Source: Firmicutes bacterium HGW-Firmicutes-1 (GTDB taxonomy: Bacteria; Bacillota; Clostridia; Lachnospirales; Vallitaleaceae). Taken from it: a stretch of 64,000 nucleotides of DNA. The position numbers and the translations under genes are program-made. The DNA lies in assembly GCA_002841625.1 (NCBI GenBank), contig PHAG01000002.1, positions 372,001-436,000 on the forward strand, written 5' to 3'. The notes under the pieces were generated by a model. That model had not been told where the DNA came from. It searched no databases and was given only the letters and a program-made list of their open reading frames with translations. Of this stretch, positions 24,220 to 32,983 are shown one piece after another (position 1 is the stretch's first letter; every line of letters starts with the position of its first letter).

Positions 24220-26059
24220 AACAAATACCTCCTCCAAATACCTGTGCACCACAAGTTGAACAAGATAGCGAGCAATTTGGGGTTGTACTTCCTTGGAGTG
24301 CTTTATTATATTCGTCTAATAAAAATTCTTTAGAAACACCAATATCAATAAAATCCCATGGGAGTACTTCATCTAGCGAACGTTCTCTTGATGCATAAAA
24401 GCTAGGATCAATTTCACATTTTTCAAAGGCTTGTTCCCAAACAGAATATTTAAAATGCTCAGACCAAGCATCATATTTAGCGCCTAGTTTATAAGCTTCA
24501 TAAATAACCTTACCTACTCGGCGGTCTCCTCTTGCCATAACACCCTCTAATACACTTGTCTTAGCATCATGAGAATTAAATTTAATATGTTTTTTGTTAA
24601 TCGTTCTATTCAAAAGAGTCTGCTTTTCCTTAAATTGTTCCATCGTATCTTGGGCTACCCATTGGAAAGGAGTAAAAGGTTTTGGTACAAAGAAGGAAGT
24701 GCTTGTAACAATTTCAACTCTAGTACGTCGTAGCTCTTTAGGAAGCTCATAATATTTTTCAACAATCTTATGAGAAAGATGCGCAATTGCTTCAACATCT
24801 TCTAATTCTTCTGTGGGCAAGCCCAACATAAAGTATAATTTTACTCTTGTCCATCCGCTCTCAAAGGCTTCTTTTGAGCCCTTTAAGATGTCTTCCTCGG
24901 AAATTCCCTTATTAATGACATCTCTAAGTCTTTGAGAACCAGCCTCAGGAGCAAAGGTTAAACTGCTTTTTCTCACATCTTGAACCTTACTCATAAGTTC
25001 TAGTGAAAATGCATCAATCCTTAGGGATGGCAGAGATAGATTTACATGTTGATCATGGCTTATATTATCAATGATGTGCTCAGAAAGCTCATGAAGCGGC
25101 TTATAATCACTTGAGCTTAAGGATACTAAGGATATTTCCTCATGACCAGTAGCTTTTATTAAATTAACCGCTTGCTCCTTTAGCTTGTCCACATCCTTTT
25201 CTCTAACAGGTCTATATACAATACCGGCTTGACAGAATCTACATCCTCTCATACAGCCTCTAAAGAGCTCTAAAACAACTCGATCATGAACTACCTGCAT
25301 ATAAGGCACGATTGGCTTAGTTGGATAGGAGGAGTTCGTTAAATCCAGTACTAAATTCTTCTTGATTTTTTCTTTTGCGTTCGGGTGTGTTGAGAGAAAG
25401 GATTGAATTGTACCATCTTCCTTGTAAGAAACCTCATAAAATTTAGGAACATAAATACCCTCTATTTTTGCTACAGCTTCTAAATAATCAGCTCTACTCT
25501 TTCCAGCTGCTTTCATACTACTATATAAATCCAAAACATCATTAAAATGCACTTCACCTTCTCCGATATAAAAGAAGTCAATAAAATCAGCCAAAGGCTC
25601 GGGATTGTAAGTACAAGGTCCACCAGCACATATGATTGGATCATCCTCTCCTCGTTCTGCAGAATAAATGGGAATGTGAGCAAGATCTAAAATACTTAAT
25701 ATATTTGTATATGCCATTTCATATTGGACAGTAAAGCCTAAAAAATCAAATTTCTTAAGTTCATCTTGTGATTCTAAAGCAAAAAGTGGAAGGTTCTTTT
25801 CTCTCATAATTTTATCTAAATCAATCCATGGAGAAAAAACCCTTTCACAAAAAGTGTCTTCTCTTTTATTTAAAAAGTCATATAAAATAGATAAGCCTAA
25901 ATGACTCATACCTATTTCATATACGTCTGGAAAACAGAATGCAAATCTAATATCTACGGAGTTAATATCTTTATAAATACAATTTATTTCATTACCAATA
26001 TATCTTGCAGGCTTATCTACGCTTAACAAGATTTCATCACTTAGTCTTAGTTCATTCAT
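24209..26059 (-). CDS. TIGR03960 family radical SAM protein
   Basis: This 616-residue protein has an N-terminal B12-binding-like region and a radical SAM core with the CxxxCxxC cluster motif in RGCMRGCRFCQAG near residue 265. Other family segments are SLSSSDYKPL, LPSLRIDAFSLELM and TFAPEAGSQRLRDVINKG. A C-terminal Cys motif (CSLSCSTCG) may bind another cluster. It likely uses S-adenosylmethionine radical chemistry on an unknown substrate together with the overlapping TIGR03936 protein. Both sit upstream of RNase G. Confidence 0.92.
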   Translation of the reverse strand: MNELRLSDEILLSVDKPARYIGNEINCIYKDINSVDIRFAFCFPDVYEIGMSHLGLSILYDFLNKREDTFCERVFSPWIDLDKIMREKNLPLFALESQDELKKFDFLGFTVQYEMAYTNILSILDLAHIPIYSAERGEDDPIICAGGPCTYNPEPLADFIDFFYIGEGEVHFNDVLDLYSSMKAAGKSRADYLEAVAKIEGIYVPKFYEVSYKEDGTIQSFLSTHPNAKEKIKKNLVLDLTNSSYPTKPIVPYMQVVHDRVVLELFRGCMRGCRFCQAGIVYRPVREKDVDKLKEQAVNLIKATGHEEISLVSLSSSDYKPLHELSEHIIDNISHDQHVNLSLPSLRIDAFSLELMSKVQDVRKSSLTFAPEAGSQRLRDVINKGISEEDILKGSKEAFESGWTRVKLYFMLGLPTEELEDVEAIAHLSHKIVEKYYELPKELRRTRVEIVTSTSFFVPKPFTPFQWVAQDTMEQFKEKQTLLNRTINKKHIKFNSHDAKTSVLEGVMARGDRRVGKVIYEAYKLGAKYDAWSEHFKYSVWEQAFEKCEIDPSFYASRERSLDEVLPWDFIDIGVSKEFLLDEYNKALQGSTTPNCSLSCSTCGAQVFGGGICYES

Positions 26060-26135
26060 TATAGTTTCTCCTTAGTAGCAGTATCTCTATTACATCATAA
26101 TATATTTATCTGGATATAACAAGGCTATTTGCGAA

Positions 26136-26549
26136 TCATTGAGTGCCATTCGATTCCTCATTTGATAAATCCCTATCAATATTCTCTTGATTAACAATTG
26201 GTATTTCTTCAATTGTTTTAGGTTCTAAGTTTTCGCTATTGTCAATTGTGTTATCCTGAACTTCTTCTTTTTGAAGAGTATTTTGCATAGTATCTTCAGT
26301 TTGTTTTGGGTTTTCCCTAAAGAAGAATACCTTTTCTTTTAAGGCATTTAAGTCTTCATTATAATACACAACATGATAGATACTGTCAACATTAAAATTG
26401 CCAATGGATAAGTCGTACTTTTTCATTAGTAATATAACAAGTAAAAGACCTAGAGCTACAAAAAGTTTTGTATTGAATTTATTTGGAATGTCTGAAGATC
26501 TTGGCCTTATAGATTTCTTGCTTTTCCTCTTACCATGCATGCTATTCAT
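26136..26549 (-). CDS. Single-helix membrane protein, unknown
   Basis: The 137-residue product has a very basic N-terminus (GKRKSKKSIRPRSS), one membrane helix near residues 28-42, a short folded-looking part (IYHVVYYNEDLNALKEKVFFF) and a long acidic Glu/Asn/Thr-rich tail. The positive-inside rule puts the tail outside the cell. It lies between asnB and the TIGR03960 gene on the same strand, 21 bases after asnB. I do not recognise the family; the architecture resembles the N-terminal part of membrane-tethered sporulation or wall proteins. Confidence 0.6.
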   Translation of the reverse strand: MNSMHGKRKSKKSIRPRSSDIPNKFNTKLFVALGLLLVILLMKKYDLSIGNFNVDSIYHVVYYNEDLNALKEKVFFFRENPKQTEDTMQNTLQKEEVQDNTIDNSENLEPKTIEEIPIVNQENIDRDLSNEESNGTQ

Positions 26550-26570
26550 AATATCACCCCTTTTACTTTT

Positions 26571-28418
26571 TTAGATTCCTTCAATATCAACACTATACAT
26601 CTCTAAAAAATAATTTAATTGAATCAAGTAAGCAACAAATTGAGGACCCTTCATAAGTTGGCCAAACCATGGTGTTTGAAATGAATTCAAATCATCCTTA
26701 AGGAGATTATTCACCTTATTAATGTTAATTAGACCTTTTATTGGTGCATACGGATTATCAAGTATTGATTTTAGCAATTGACCTAAAATCGTATTGTATT
26801 TTGGGTGATAGGTTTTAGGATAAGGTGATTTCTTTCTGTTAATTACTTCACTTGGTAAATGCTCTTTTAATGCAGATCTGAGCAAACCCTTTTCTATGTT
26901 ATTCATGTATTTTAAAGACCAAGGAATGTTATATGTATACTCAATAATACGATGGTCTGCATAAGGTACTCTTACCTCAAGACCATTGTACATGCTCATG
27001 CGATCTTTCCTTGTAAGGAGTGTAACCATAAACCATTTATAGTTTAAATATGTCAATCTTCTAATTCCCCTATCATAAGGATCCTCATGATCTAAGTATT
27101 CTATTTCTTGGATAGTCTTTTTGTATTCACTATAGGCAAAATCTTCAAGATTAAGATGAGAGAGTCCCTCTGATAAAAAAGATTTTCTTACATCCATATG
27201 TTTATTCCAAGGAAATCCATCATAATGAATATCAGTAAAATTTCTATACCAAGGATACCCTCCGAAAATTTCATCTGCGCATTCGCCAGATAAAGCTACG
27301 GTATGATTCTTTTTAACTCGATTGCAAAAAAGCAGTAAAGAAGAATCTATATCAGCCATGCCAGGATAATCATTTGCTCTAGTTGCATCCCATAATGCTT
27401 CAGCAAGTTCATCAATTCCTATTTCAATTCTATTGTGATTTGAATTTATGTATTTACTCACTCTATTTACCCATACGTTGTCATTACTTGGCTGATAGGC
27501 ATCACCTGCAAAGTACAGATCATTTTCTTCATAATCTATAGAATAGGTGGTTAAAAGCTCCCCTTTTTGCGAACTTAAATACTTAGCTGCGATAGAAGAA
27601 ATAGCGCTAGAATCTAATCCACCTGATAAAAATGTGCAAATAGGCACATCTGAAATCAATTGGCTCTTAATTGCATCTTCAACTAAAAATGCTACTCGTT
27701 CAATTGTTGAACTCTTATTTTCGTTATGTTCACCCGTAATTGGCCTCCAGTATTCTTTTTTAACGAATTTTTTTTCGGTTAGATAAATAAATTCTGCTGG
27801 TTTGACTTCATAAATGCCTTTAAATAAACCGCTGCCGTTTATTCTGCTTGGACCTAAGCTAAAGAGCTCTAGTAAACTTGTTTCATTAAAAATTGGCTCA
27901 ACAAATCGATGCTCAAGCAATGCTTTTATTTCAGAAGCAAAAATGAAGTAACCATTTACTTGAGTATAAAAAAGTGGCTTAACACCTACTCTATCTCTTG
28001 CTAAAAACAATGTTTTTGTACGATTTTCCCATATTGCAAAGGCAAAAATACCATTTAAATATTGAAGGCTATCTTCTCCCCACTCAACGTATGCCTTTAG
28101 AACTACTTCCGTATCACAATGGGAATCAAAAAAATATCCTTTTTGTATTAATTGCTTTCTAACTTCATCAGTATTGTAAAGTTCTCCATTATACACAAGA
28201 GTATATTCATAAATTTCTTTTTTGAATGTCATTGGCTGTATTCCACCAGTAGGATCAATAACGATCAATCGTCTATGACCCAATAGAACTCTTTCATTAT
28301 AATAATAACCAAATGCATCGGGACCTCTATGTATCAATGCATCCGTCATAGGGTGAATCGTTTCAATTTCCTGCATTAAATTTTCATGATAATTAATAAT
28401 TCCGGTTATACCACACAT
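26571..28418 (-). CDS. asnB: Glutamine-hydrolysing asparagine synthetase
   Basis: AsnB makes asparagine from aspartate, glutamine and ATP. The 615-residue protein starts MCGITGI, so Cys2 becomes the N-terminal nucleophile of the glutaminase domain, which holds HRGPDAFGYY and DTEVVLKAYVEWG. The synthetase domain has the ATP-pyrophosphatase loop SGGLDSSAI near residue 265 and GECADEIFGGYPWY near 380. Length and domains are complete. It is divergent from tyrS across a region with two strong hairpins. The following small membrane protein gene is 21 bases downstream. Confidence 0.95.
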   Translation of the reverse strand: MCGITGIINYHENLMQEIETIHPMTDALIHRGPDAFGYYYNERVLLGHRRLIVIDPTGGIQPMTFKKEIYEYTLVYNGELYNTDEVRKQLIQKGYFFDSHCDTEVVLKAYVEWGEDSLQYLNGIFAFAIWENRTKTLFLARDRVGVKPLFYTQVNGYFIFASEIKALLEHRFVEPIFNETSLLELFSLGPSRINGSGLFKGIYEVKPAEFIYLTEKKFVKKEYWRPITGEHNENKSSTIERVAFLVEDAIKSQLISDVPICTFLSGGLDSSAISSIAAKYLSSQKGELLTTYSIDYEENDLYFAGDAYQPSNDNVWVNRVSKYINSNHNRIEIGIDELAEALWDATRANDYPGMADIDSSLLLFCNRVKKNHTVALSGECADEIFGGYPWYRNFTDIHYDGFPWNKHMDVRKSFLSEGLSHLNLEDFAYSEYKKTIQEIEYLDHEDPYDRGIRRLTYLNYKWFMVTLLTRKDRMSMYNGLEVRVPYADHRIIEYTYNIPWSLKYMNNIEKGLLRSALKEHLPSEVINRKKSPYPKTYHPKYNTILGQLLKSILDNPYAPIKGLININKVNNLLKDDLNSFQTPWFGQLMKGPQFVAYLIQLNYFLEMYSVDIEGI

Positions 28419-28454
28419 TAAATACCCTCCAATTTGTCGATTATTAGCTAAATT

Positions 28455-28520
28455 TGCGCAACAGTAGGAGTTTAGCCCCTACTGTTGCGGGAAGATTGCA
28501 CGCCACTAAATAGTGGTGTG
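28455..28520. other. Two tandem stem-loops between asnB and tyrS
   Basis: CGCAACAGTAGG pairs perfectly with CCTACTGTTGCG (28455-28466, 28476-28487). TGCACGCCACT pairs with AGTGGTGTGCA with one wobble (28495-28505, 28510-28520). Neither is followed by a T-run on either strand. They would be in the leader of asnB, or of a transcript toward tyrS. Their GC content is well above that of the surroundings. Confidence 0.6.
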
Positions 28521-28746
28521 CACCTTCCATTTAATTAATTATATGCGAAGAAAATGTCATTTATACTTGATGAATTGAGCCAAGTATGCTAGGATATTTA
28601 TTAAATCTAACGAACGAATAAACCACATAAAGTGGGATTACAAGCAATACTTGCGTTAGACATATAGTAGTTTACCTATGATTGGGTTTTGAGCTCGTAA
28701 CAAATGGGTCACGAGTATTCTTTTATAAGCAATAGGAGGTATATAG
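28521..28746. other. tyrS upstream region
   Basis: The rest of the divergent region holds only a weak CTCGT/ACGAG pairing before AGGAGGT. I looked for the T-box signature (GGGTGGNACCGCG and a following terminator) and did not find it. Confidence 0.4.
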
Positions 28747-29976
28747 ATGAAAAGTGCATACGACATTTTGTTGGAACGTGGTTTCATTGAACAAACAACA
28801 CATGAAGAAGAAATTATAGATTTATTTAAGAAGGAAAAGGTTACTTTTTATATTGGCTTTGATCCTACTGCTGATAGCTTAACTGTAGGCCATTTTTTAA
28901 CAGTAATGGCCATGGCTCATTTACAACAAGCTGGTCATAGACCAATCGTATTAATTGGTGGCGGCACAACAATGGTTGGTGATCCTACTGGTAAATCAGA
29001 CATGCGTAAGATGATGACAAAAGAAATTATAGAAAATAATGCTGAAAGATTTAAGGAACAGCTTTCAAAGTTTATTGATTTTACGGATGATCGTGCTATT
29101 ATGGTCAATAATGCAGATTGGCTACTTAATTTAAATTATGTAGAATTTATTCGAGAAATTGGAGTGCATTTTTCAGTAAATAGAATGTTAACAGCTGATT
29201 GCTACAAAACAAGATATGAAAAAGGCTTAACCTTCCTTGAATTCAACTACATGCTTATGCAATCCTATGACTTTTTAGAATTAAATAGAAGGTTTGATTG
29301 TACAATGCAATTAGGCGGAAATGACCAATGGTCAAATATCCTAGGTGGTGTTGAATTAATACGTAGAAAAGAAAGCAAGCCTGCTTTTGGTATGACCTTT
29401 AAGCTATTGACTACAGGTGATGGTAAGAAAATGGGTAAAACTGAAAAAGGTGCTGTCTGGCTAGATCCAGTAAAGACTTCACCCTATGAGTTTTATCAAT
29501 ATTGGAGAAATACAGAGGATGTTAAGGTAGCTGAATGTTTAGGACTGCTTACGTTCCTTCCTATGGAAGAGGTTCGAAAATTAAGTGCTCTTGAGGGCGC
29601 TGAAATTAACAAAGCCAAAGAAGTATTGGCCTTTGAAATCACAAAAAACATTCATGGTGAAGAAGAAGCATTGAAGGCGATGGACGCTGCCAAAGCTTTG
29701 TTTAATGGTGCGGCTTCTGGAGGTTCAATTCCTACTACCCACATGAAATTAGATCAATTTAAAGATGGCATAGATATACTTACTCTATTACAAGAGACAG
29801 GACTTATCCCTACTCGATCAGAAGGAAGACGCTTGGTTGAACAAGGTGGTATTAGAATAAATGACATTCAAGTTTCGGATATAAATAGGCTGATAATCCT
29901 TAATGATTTTGATGATAAGAAGGAATTAATGATAAAAAAAGGCAAGAAAAGCTTCCATAGAGTTGTTATTTCCTAA
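28747..29976 (+). CDS. tyrS: Tyrosyl-tRNA synthetase
   Basis: TyrRS charges tRNA-Tyr. The 409-residue class I enzyme has the HIGH-type motif in [14 protein letters not shown] near residues 39-52, the tyrosine-site segment [21 protein letters not shown], and the KMSKS-type loop KKMGKTEKG near 225. The C-terminal S4 RNA-binding domain runs from about 340 ([20 protein letters not shown]). AGGAGGTATATAG precedes the ATG. No T-box is seen upstream, so regulation may differ from that of many Firmicutes tyrS genes. A terminator follows after a duplicated segment. Confidence 0.96.
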   Translation: MKSAYDILLERGFIEQTTHEEEIIDLFKKEKVTFYIGFDPTADSLTVGHFLTVMAMAHLQQAGHRPIVLIGGGTTMVGDPTGKSDMRKMMTKEIIENNAERFKEQLSKFIDFTDDRAIMVNNADWLLNLNYVEFIREIGVHFSVNRMLTADCYKTRYEKGLTFLEFNYMLMQSYDFLELNRRFDCTMQLGGNDQWSNILGGVELIRRKESKPAFGMTFKLLTTGDGKKMGKTEKGAVWLDPVKTSPYEFYQYWRNTEDVKVAECLGLLTFLPMEEVRKLSALEGAEINKAKEVLAFEITKNIHGEEEALKAMDAAKALFNGAASGGSIPTTHMKLDQFKDGIDILTLLQETGLIPTRSEGRRLVEQGGIRINDIQVSDINRLIILNDFDDKKELMIKKGKKSFHRVVIS

Positions 29977-29996
29977 ATTGGAAGAAAAATATTCGC

Positions 29997-30223
29997 AAGC
30001 AAGAAAATCGGCTACGCAGTGTTAAATAACATTGTTATTTATACACAGAGTTAAAATTCTCGTTACCTTCCTGCCGCTTTTCCAATTGCATATGCAAAAC
30101 TTTCCTAGTAAGCAAGAAAATCGGCTGCGCCGAGTTAAATAACATTGTTATTTATACGCCGAGTTAAAATTCTCGTTACCTTCCTGCCGCTTTTCCAATT
30201 GCATATACAAAACTTTCCTAGTA
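29997..30223 (+). repeat. 113-bp tandem duplication downstream of tyrS
   Basis: Two head-to-tail copies begin AAGCAAGAAAATCGGCT at 29997 and at 30110 and end CTTTCCTAGT. They differ at only a few positions, and several differences are paired: ACGCAG/ACACAG in copy 1 against GCGCCG/ACGCCG in copy 2 on either side of a constant AAATAACATTGTTATTT palindrome. This suggests that a folded structure is maintained. No open frame is present. Confidence 0.8.
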
Positions 30224-30225
30224 AG

Positions 30226-30262
30226 AAAAAAAGAATGACTAAGTCAAGTCATTCTTTTTTTC
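30226..30262 (+). terminator. tyrS terminator
   Basis: AAAAAGAATGACT and AGTCATTCTTTTT form a perfect stem around AAGTCA and run into a T-tract. Confidence 0.9.
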
Positions 30263-30360
30263 TTTTCAATATAATTTAAGTACCATAACCATCAACTTGT
30301 ACAAAAAAAAAGAAACCTCATTTCAAATACACAAGGTTTTTATGAGTGCTTATTAATTTG

Positions 30361-30591
30361 TTAATTGATCATCACTACGATGGCCAAGCCTGCATTTAGA
30401 ACAATCAGTAAAAGAAAAAACCCAAATAGATTTCTTGAATTGATTGGCAATAATCTATTGCCAAATTGCTCATCTAAAAAAATATCTTCTTCACCTAAGT
30501 CTATGGATTCAAAACTGTTACCTTTGTTTTTCAATGAATCCAAGTTATCATGCAGATACTTAACTGCATTCTCATTCTTATGTGTACTCAT
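30361..30591 (-). CDS. Small tail-anchored membrane protein, unknown
   Basis: The 76-residue product is polar and acidic for its first 50 residues (SFESIDLGEEDIFLDEQFGN) and ends in one hydrophobic helix (LFGFFLLLIVLNAGLAIVVMI). This suggests a C-terminal membrane anchor with the body in the cytoplasm. GGGGGAT before the ATG can act as a ribosome-binding site. It stands alone between tyrS and a response regulator. No family is recognised. Confidence 0.55.
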   Translation of the reverse strand: MSTHKNENAVKYLHDNLDSLKNKGNSFESIDLGEEDIFLDEQFGNRLLPINSRNLFGFFLLLIVLNAGLAIVVMIN

Positions 30592-30819
30592 CTTAGATCC
30601 CCCGATCTCCGATTAAATAATCGTAAAAGCTCGATTAATATAGGTACAATCTGTATAAAAGTTTTGTTACGATTCTTTCTCTATCTCTAGTTATTATATT
30701 ACAACATGTCTATAGGTTTTACAACAATAATTTAATAAAATATTAACCAATAATTCATACAATATTCATGCTTTTTCCACAAGTGATTAAGAAACTTTTA
30801 GGAAGTTTATATATAAAAT

Positions 30820-31521
30820 TTATGGTCTTGCATCAAAACGATAACCAACACCAAAAACAGTCAAAATATAAAGTGGATTTTTGGGATCATCTTCAATCTT
30901 TTGACGCAAATTTTTTATATGCGTATCAACCGTTCTGTCAAAGCCATCGAAGTCATCACCCAAGGCGATGCTGATTAATTCATCTCGTGTAAAGGTTTTT
31001 TCTGAAAATTTGATGAGTGTTAGTAATATATTGTATTCGTTAGGAGTAAGCTTAATTACCTGACTATTTTTTTGAACCTCTCGTTTTAAAACATTGATCA
31101 CTAAATCATTATGATTAAACGAGATCACGTTAGAAAGAAATTCCCTATCGGCTGTACATCGCCTTAGAACTGCACCTATTCTTGCCATTAACTGCTTAGG
31201 ACTAAAAGGTTTTGTTATGTAATCATCTGCTCCAAGGTCTAAACCGTTTAAGATATCTTCCTCAGAAACCTTTGCAGTAAGCATAATAATTGGTACCCTA
31301 GAGATGTTTCTAAGCTTATGGCACACATCTTCTCCACTTATATCAGGAAGCATTAAATCTAATACAACTAAGGAAGGCAATTCCTTAGTGAAAATTTCTA
31401 AAGCATCCTTCCCATTATAGGCTTTAAAAACGGTATATCCATTATGTATAAGGTAAGATTCTATTACACTTACAATTTTAACTTCATCATCTACGATTAA
31501 AATACTCTTTTCCAAACCCAT
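30820..31521 (-). CDS. OmpR/PhoB family response regulator
   Basis: The 233-residue protein has a receiver domain (ILIVDDE at the start, phospho-acceptor Asp55 in LVVLDLMLPD, Lys in DYITKPF near 104). A C-terminal winged helix follows (KLTPNEYNILLTLIKFSEKTFTRDELIS and RTVDTHIKNLRQKIEDDPKNP). It would activate or repress genes on phosphorylation. No histidine kinase gene is adjacent, so it is an orphan here. The closest neighbours are small membrane proteins, which gives no clue to its signal. Confidence 0.9.
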   Translation of the reverse strand: MGLEKSILIVDDEVKIVSVIESYLIHNGYTVFKAYNGKDALEIFTKELPSLVVLDLMLPDISGEDVCHKLRNISRVPIIMLTAKVSEEDILNGLDLGADDYITKPFSPKQLMARIGAVLRRCTADREFLSNVISFNHNDLVINVLKREVQKNSQVIKLTPNEYNILLTLIKFSEKTFTRDELISIALGDDFDGFDRTVDTHIKNLRQKIEDDPKNPLYILTVFGVGYRFDARP

Positions 31522-31628
31522 ACTGTCACCCCCCCTAAAATATTCCGGTTATTCTTAGCATAACAATTAGTTATGTAGATATGATGAAGAGTTAGTATAT
31601 TTTATCATATCTATAGTTAAAAATTCAA

Positions 31629-31994
31629 TTATTCCTCTAGTTTATCCCATTCACTTAATATAGCTTCAACTTCTACCGTTGAAATAGTTTGACTTTTTGA
31701 TTTAATGGCACCTTTTAGACGTGCCAATCCCCCTTCAAATTGATAAATTCTAGTTCCTTCAACTGAAAATTGAATGCGAAATCGTATTTTATCCCATGCG
31801 TCTTCTAATTTTCTCATATTTTCAGATGCTACATCCCATTTTTCTTGTACTACATTATCTCTTATTGCTAAAATATATGCAACTACATCTTCATCAGGAT
31901 TTAATGGTTTCTTGACGATTCCACCAGTGGTCATAATTATGATAAAAATGATTAATGTAACAATGGGTAGTATTAATTTCAAAGTTCTTACCAT
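31629..31994 (-). CDS. DUF4363 family protein
   Basis: AAAGGAG is 11 bases before the ATG at 31994; upstream in-frame starts lie inside DUF421. The 121-residue product has one N-terminal helix (LILPIVTLIIFIIIMTTGG) and an outer helical domain with KWDVASENMRKLEDAWDKIRFRIQF, the pattern of DUF4363. The family is found next to DUF421 in Clostridia, as here with a gap of 16 bases. Function is unknown; it may help the DUF421 protein in spores or the cell envelope. Confidence 0.8.
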   Translation of the reverse strand: MVRTLKLILPIVTLIIFIIIMTTGGIVKKPLNPDEDVVAYILAIRDNVVQEKWDVASENMRKLEDAWDKIRFRIQFSVEGTRIYQFEGGLARLKGAIKSKSQTISTVEVEAILSEWDKLEE

Positions 31995-32010
31995 TACAAT
32001 CAAAACTCCT

Positions 32011-32706
32011 TTATTTATTAAGATAATCTTTATATAGGTCAATAAATAGCTCTCCACTCGTATTAATAGTTGCTAAATGGATCTCTTTTGAATGATTGAT
32101 CTTTCTCTTAGCTAGTTCATCCTTAAGCCATCTTTTATCCAAACCAATTTTCTTTAAATTTTCTTCAATGATCATCCCATATATAATAATCTCGGTAGAT
32201 ACTCCAACATAAGGAGTGCTAATACCTAAATCTTGCGCAGTAACTGTTTCATATTGAGACTTTTTTAGCACCGTTAATTTACCGTTCGTTTCAAGAACAG
32301 CAAATTCTACTTGACTAATATCAAAAACATTATTAGACCTTAATTGCTCCAACAAATCTGAAAGGCTGTATCTTAATGATTTCATTTTTTTGTCCATCAG
32401 TTTACCATTAACGATTATTAGCTCTGGTTGCCCATTGATATACTCTGACACCAGTGGAAACCTTACTACTATGTGTTGAAGTAAGAACACTAAGAAAGAC
32501 CATATAAATAATCCCATCCAATGTGACCATGCAGAGCTTGTAAGGTCTGTAGTTAAAGTTGCAGCTATAGAACCGATTGTAATACCAAGTATATATTCAA
32601 ATAAAGTAAGTTGACTAATTTGTTGCTTACCTAATAATTTAGTAAAGATTAATAAAGTAAAAAACCCAATGACACCTCTGACAATAACCACGAGTCCTTC
32701 GTCCAT
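32011..32706 (-). CDS. DUF421 (YetF-type) membrane protein
   Basis: The 231-residue product has three N-terminal helices (residues 5-22, 38-56, 62-80) and a C-terminal cytoplasmic domain with NGQPELIIVNGKLMDKKMKSLRYSLSDLLEQLRSNNVFDISQVEFAVLETNGKL. This sequence is diagnostic of DUF421. Relatives occur in spore and envelope contexts in Firmicutes, with unknown activity. TAGGTGG precedes the ATG. DUF4363 follows on the same strand. Confidence 0.9.
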   Translation of the reverse strand: MDEGLVVIVRGVIGFFTLLIFTKLLGKQQISQLTLFEYILGITIGSIAATLTTDLTSSAWSHWMGLFIWSFLVFLLQHIVVRFPLVSEYINGQPELIIVNGKLMDKKMKSLRYSLSDLLEQLRSNNVFDISQVEFAVLETNGKLTVLKKSQYETVTAQDLGISTPYVGVSTEIIIYGMIIEENLKKIGLDKRWLKDELAKRKINHSKEIHLATINTSGELFIDLYKDYLNK

Positions 32707-32863
32707 ACAACCACCTATTCATTTCATATTTTGAAGTTAGTTTGTAACAAAAGATGTTTTTTTATGCGAATTTTGCAAAAGCTAATTAGATGAAGACTAA
32801 GTCAAAGCTTAATTATTTTTAACATTTTAAATGAATGAATAAAAAGGAAAGGCCTGCATTTTA

Positions 32864-32893
32864 TTGACAACTACGCTTCTAATATGTTATGTT
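32864..32893 (+). promoter_or_regulatory. Possible speA promoter
   Basis: TTGACA (32864-32869) and TATGTT (32888-32893) are 18 bases apart, about 90 bases upstream of the speA start. Confidence 0.45.
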
Positions 32894-32983
32894 TTGTTGT
32901 AGTAGATTTGTATTCTTGATAAATCTATAAAAGATTCAACAAAGTGAATGAAGAAATATCTTTTCTAAGAAAGGAATGAAAAC

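Noticed and set aside
28521-28746. T-box riboswitch upstream of tyrS
   Set aside because: Neither the GGGTGGNACCGCG antiterminator sequence nor a terminator before the start codon could be found.
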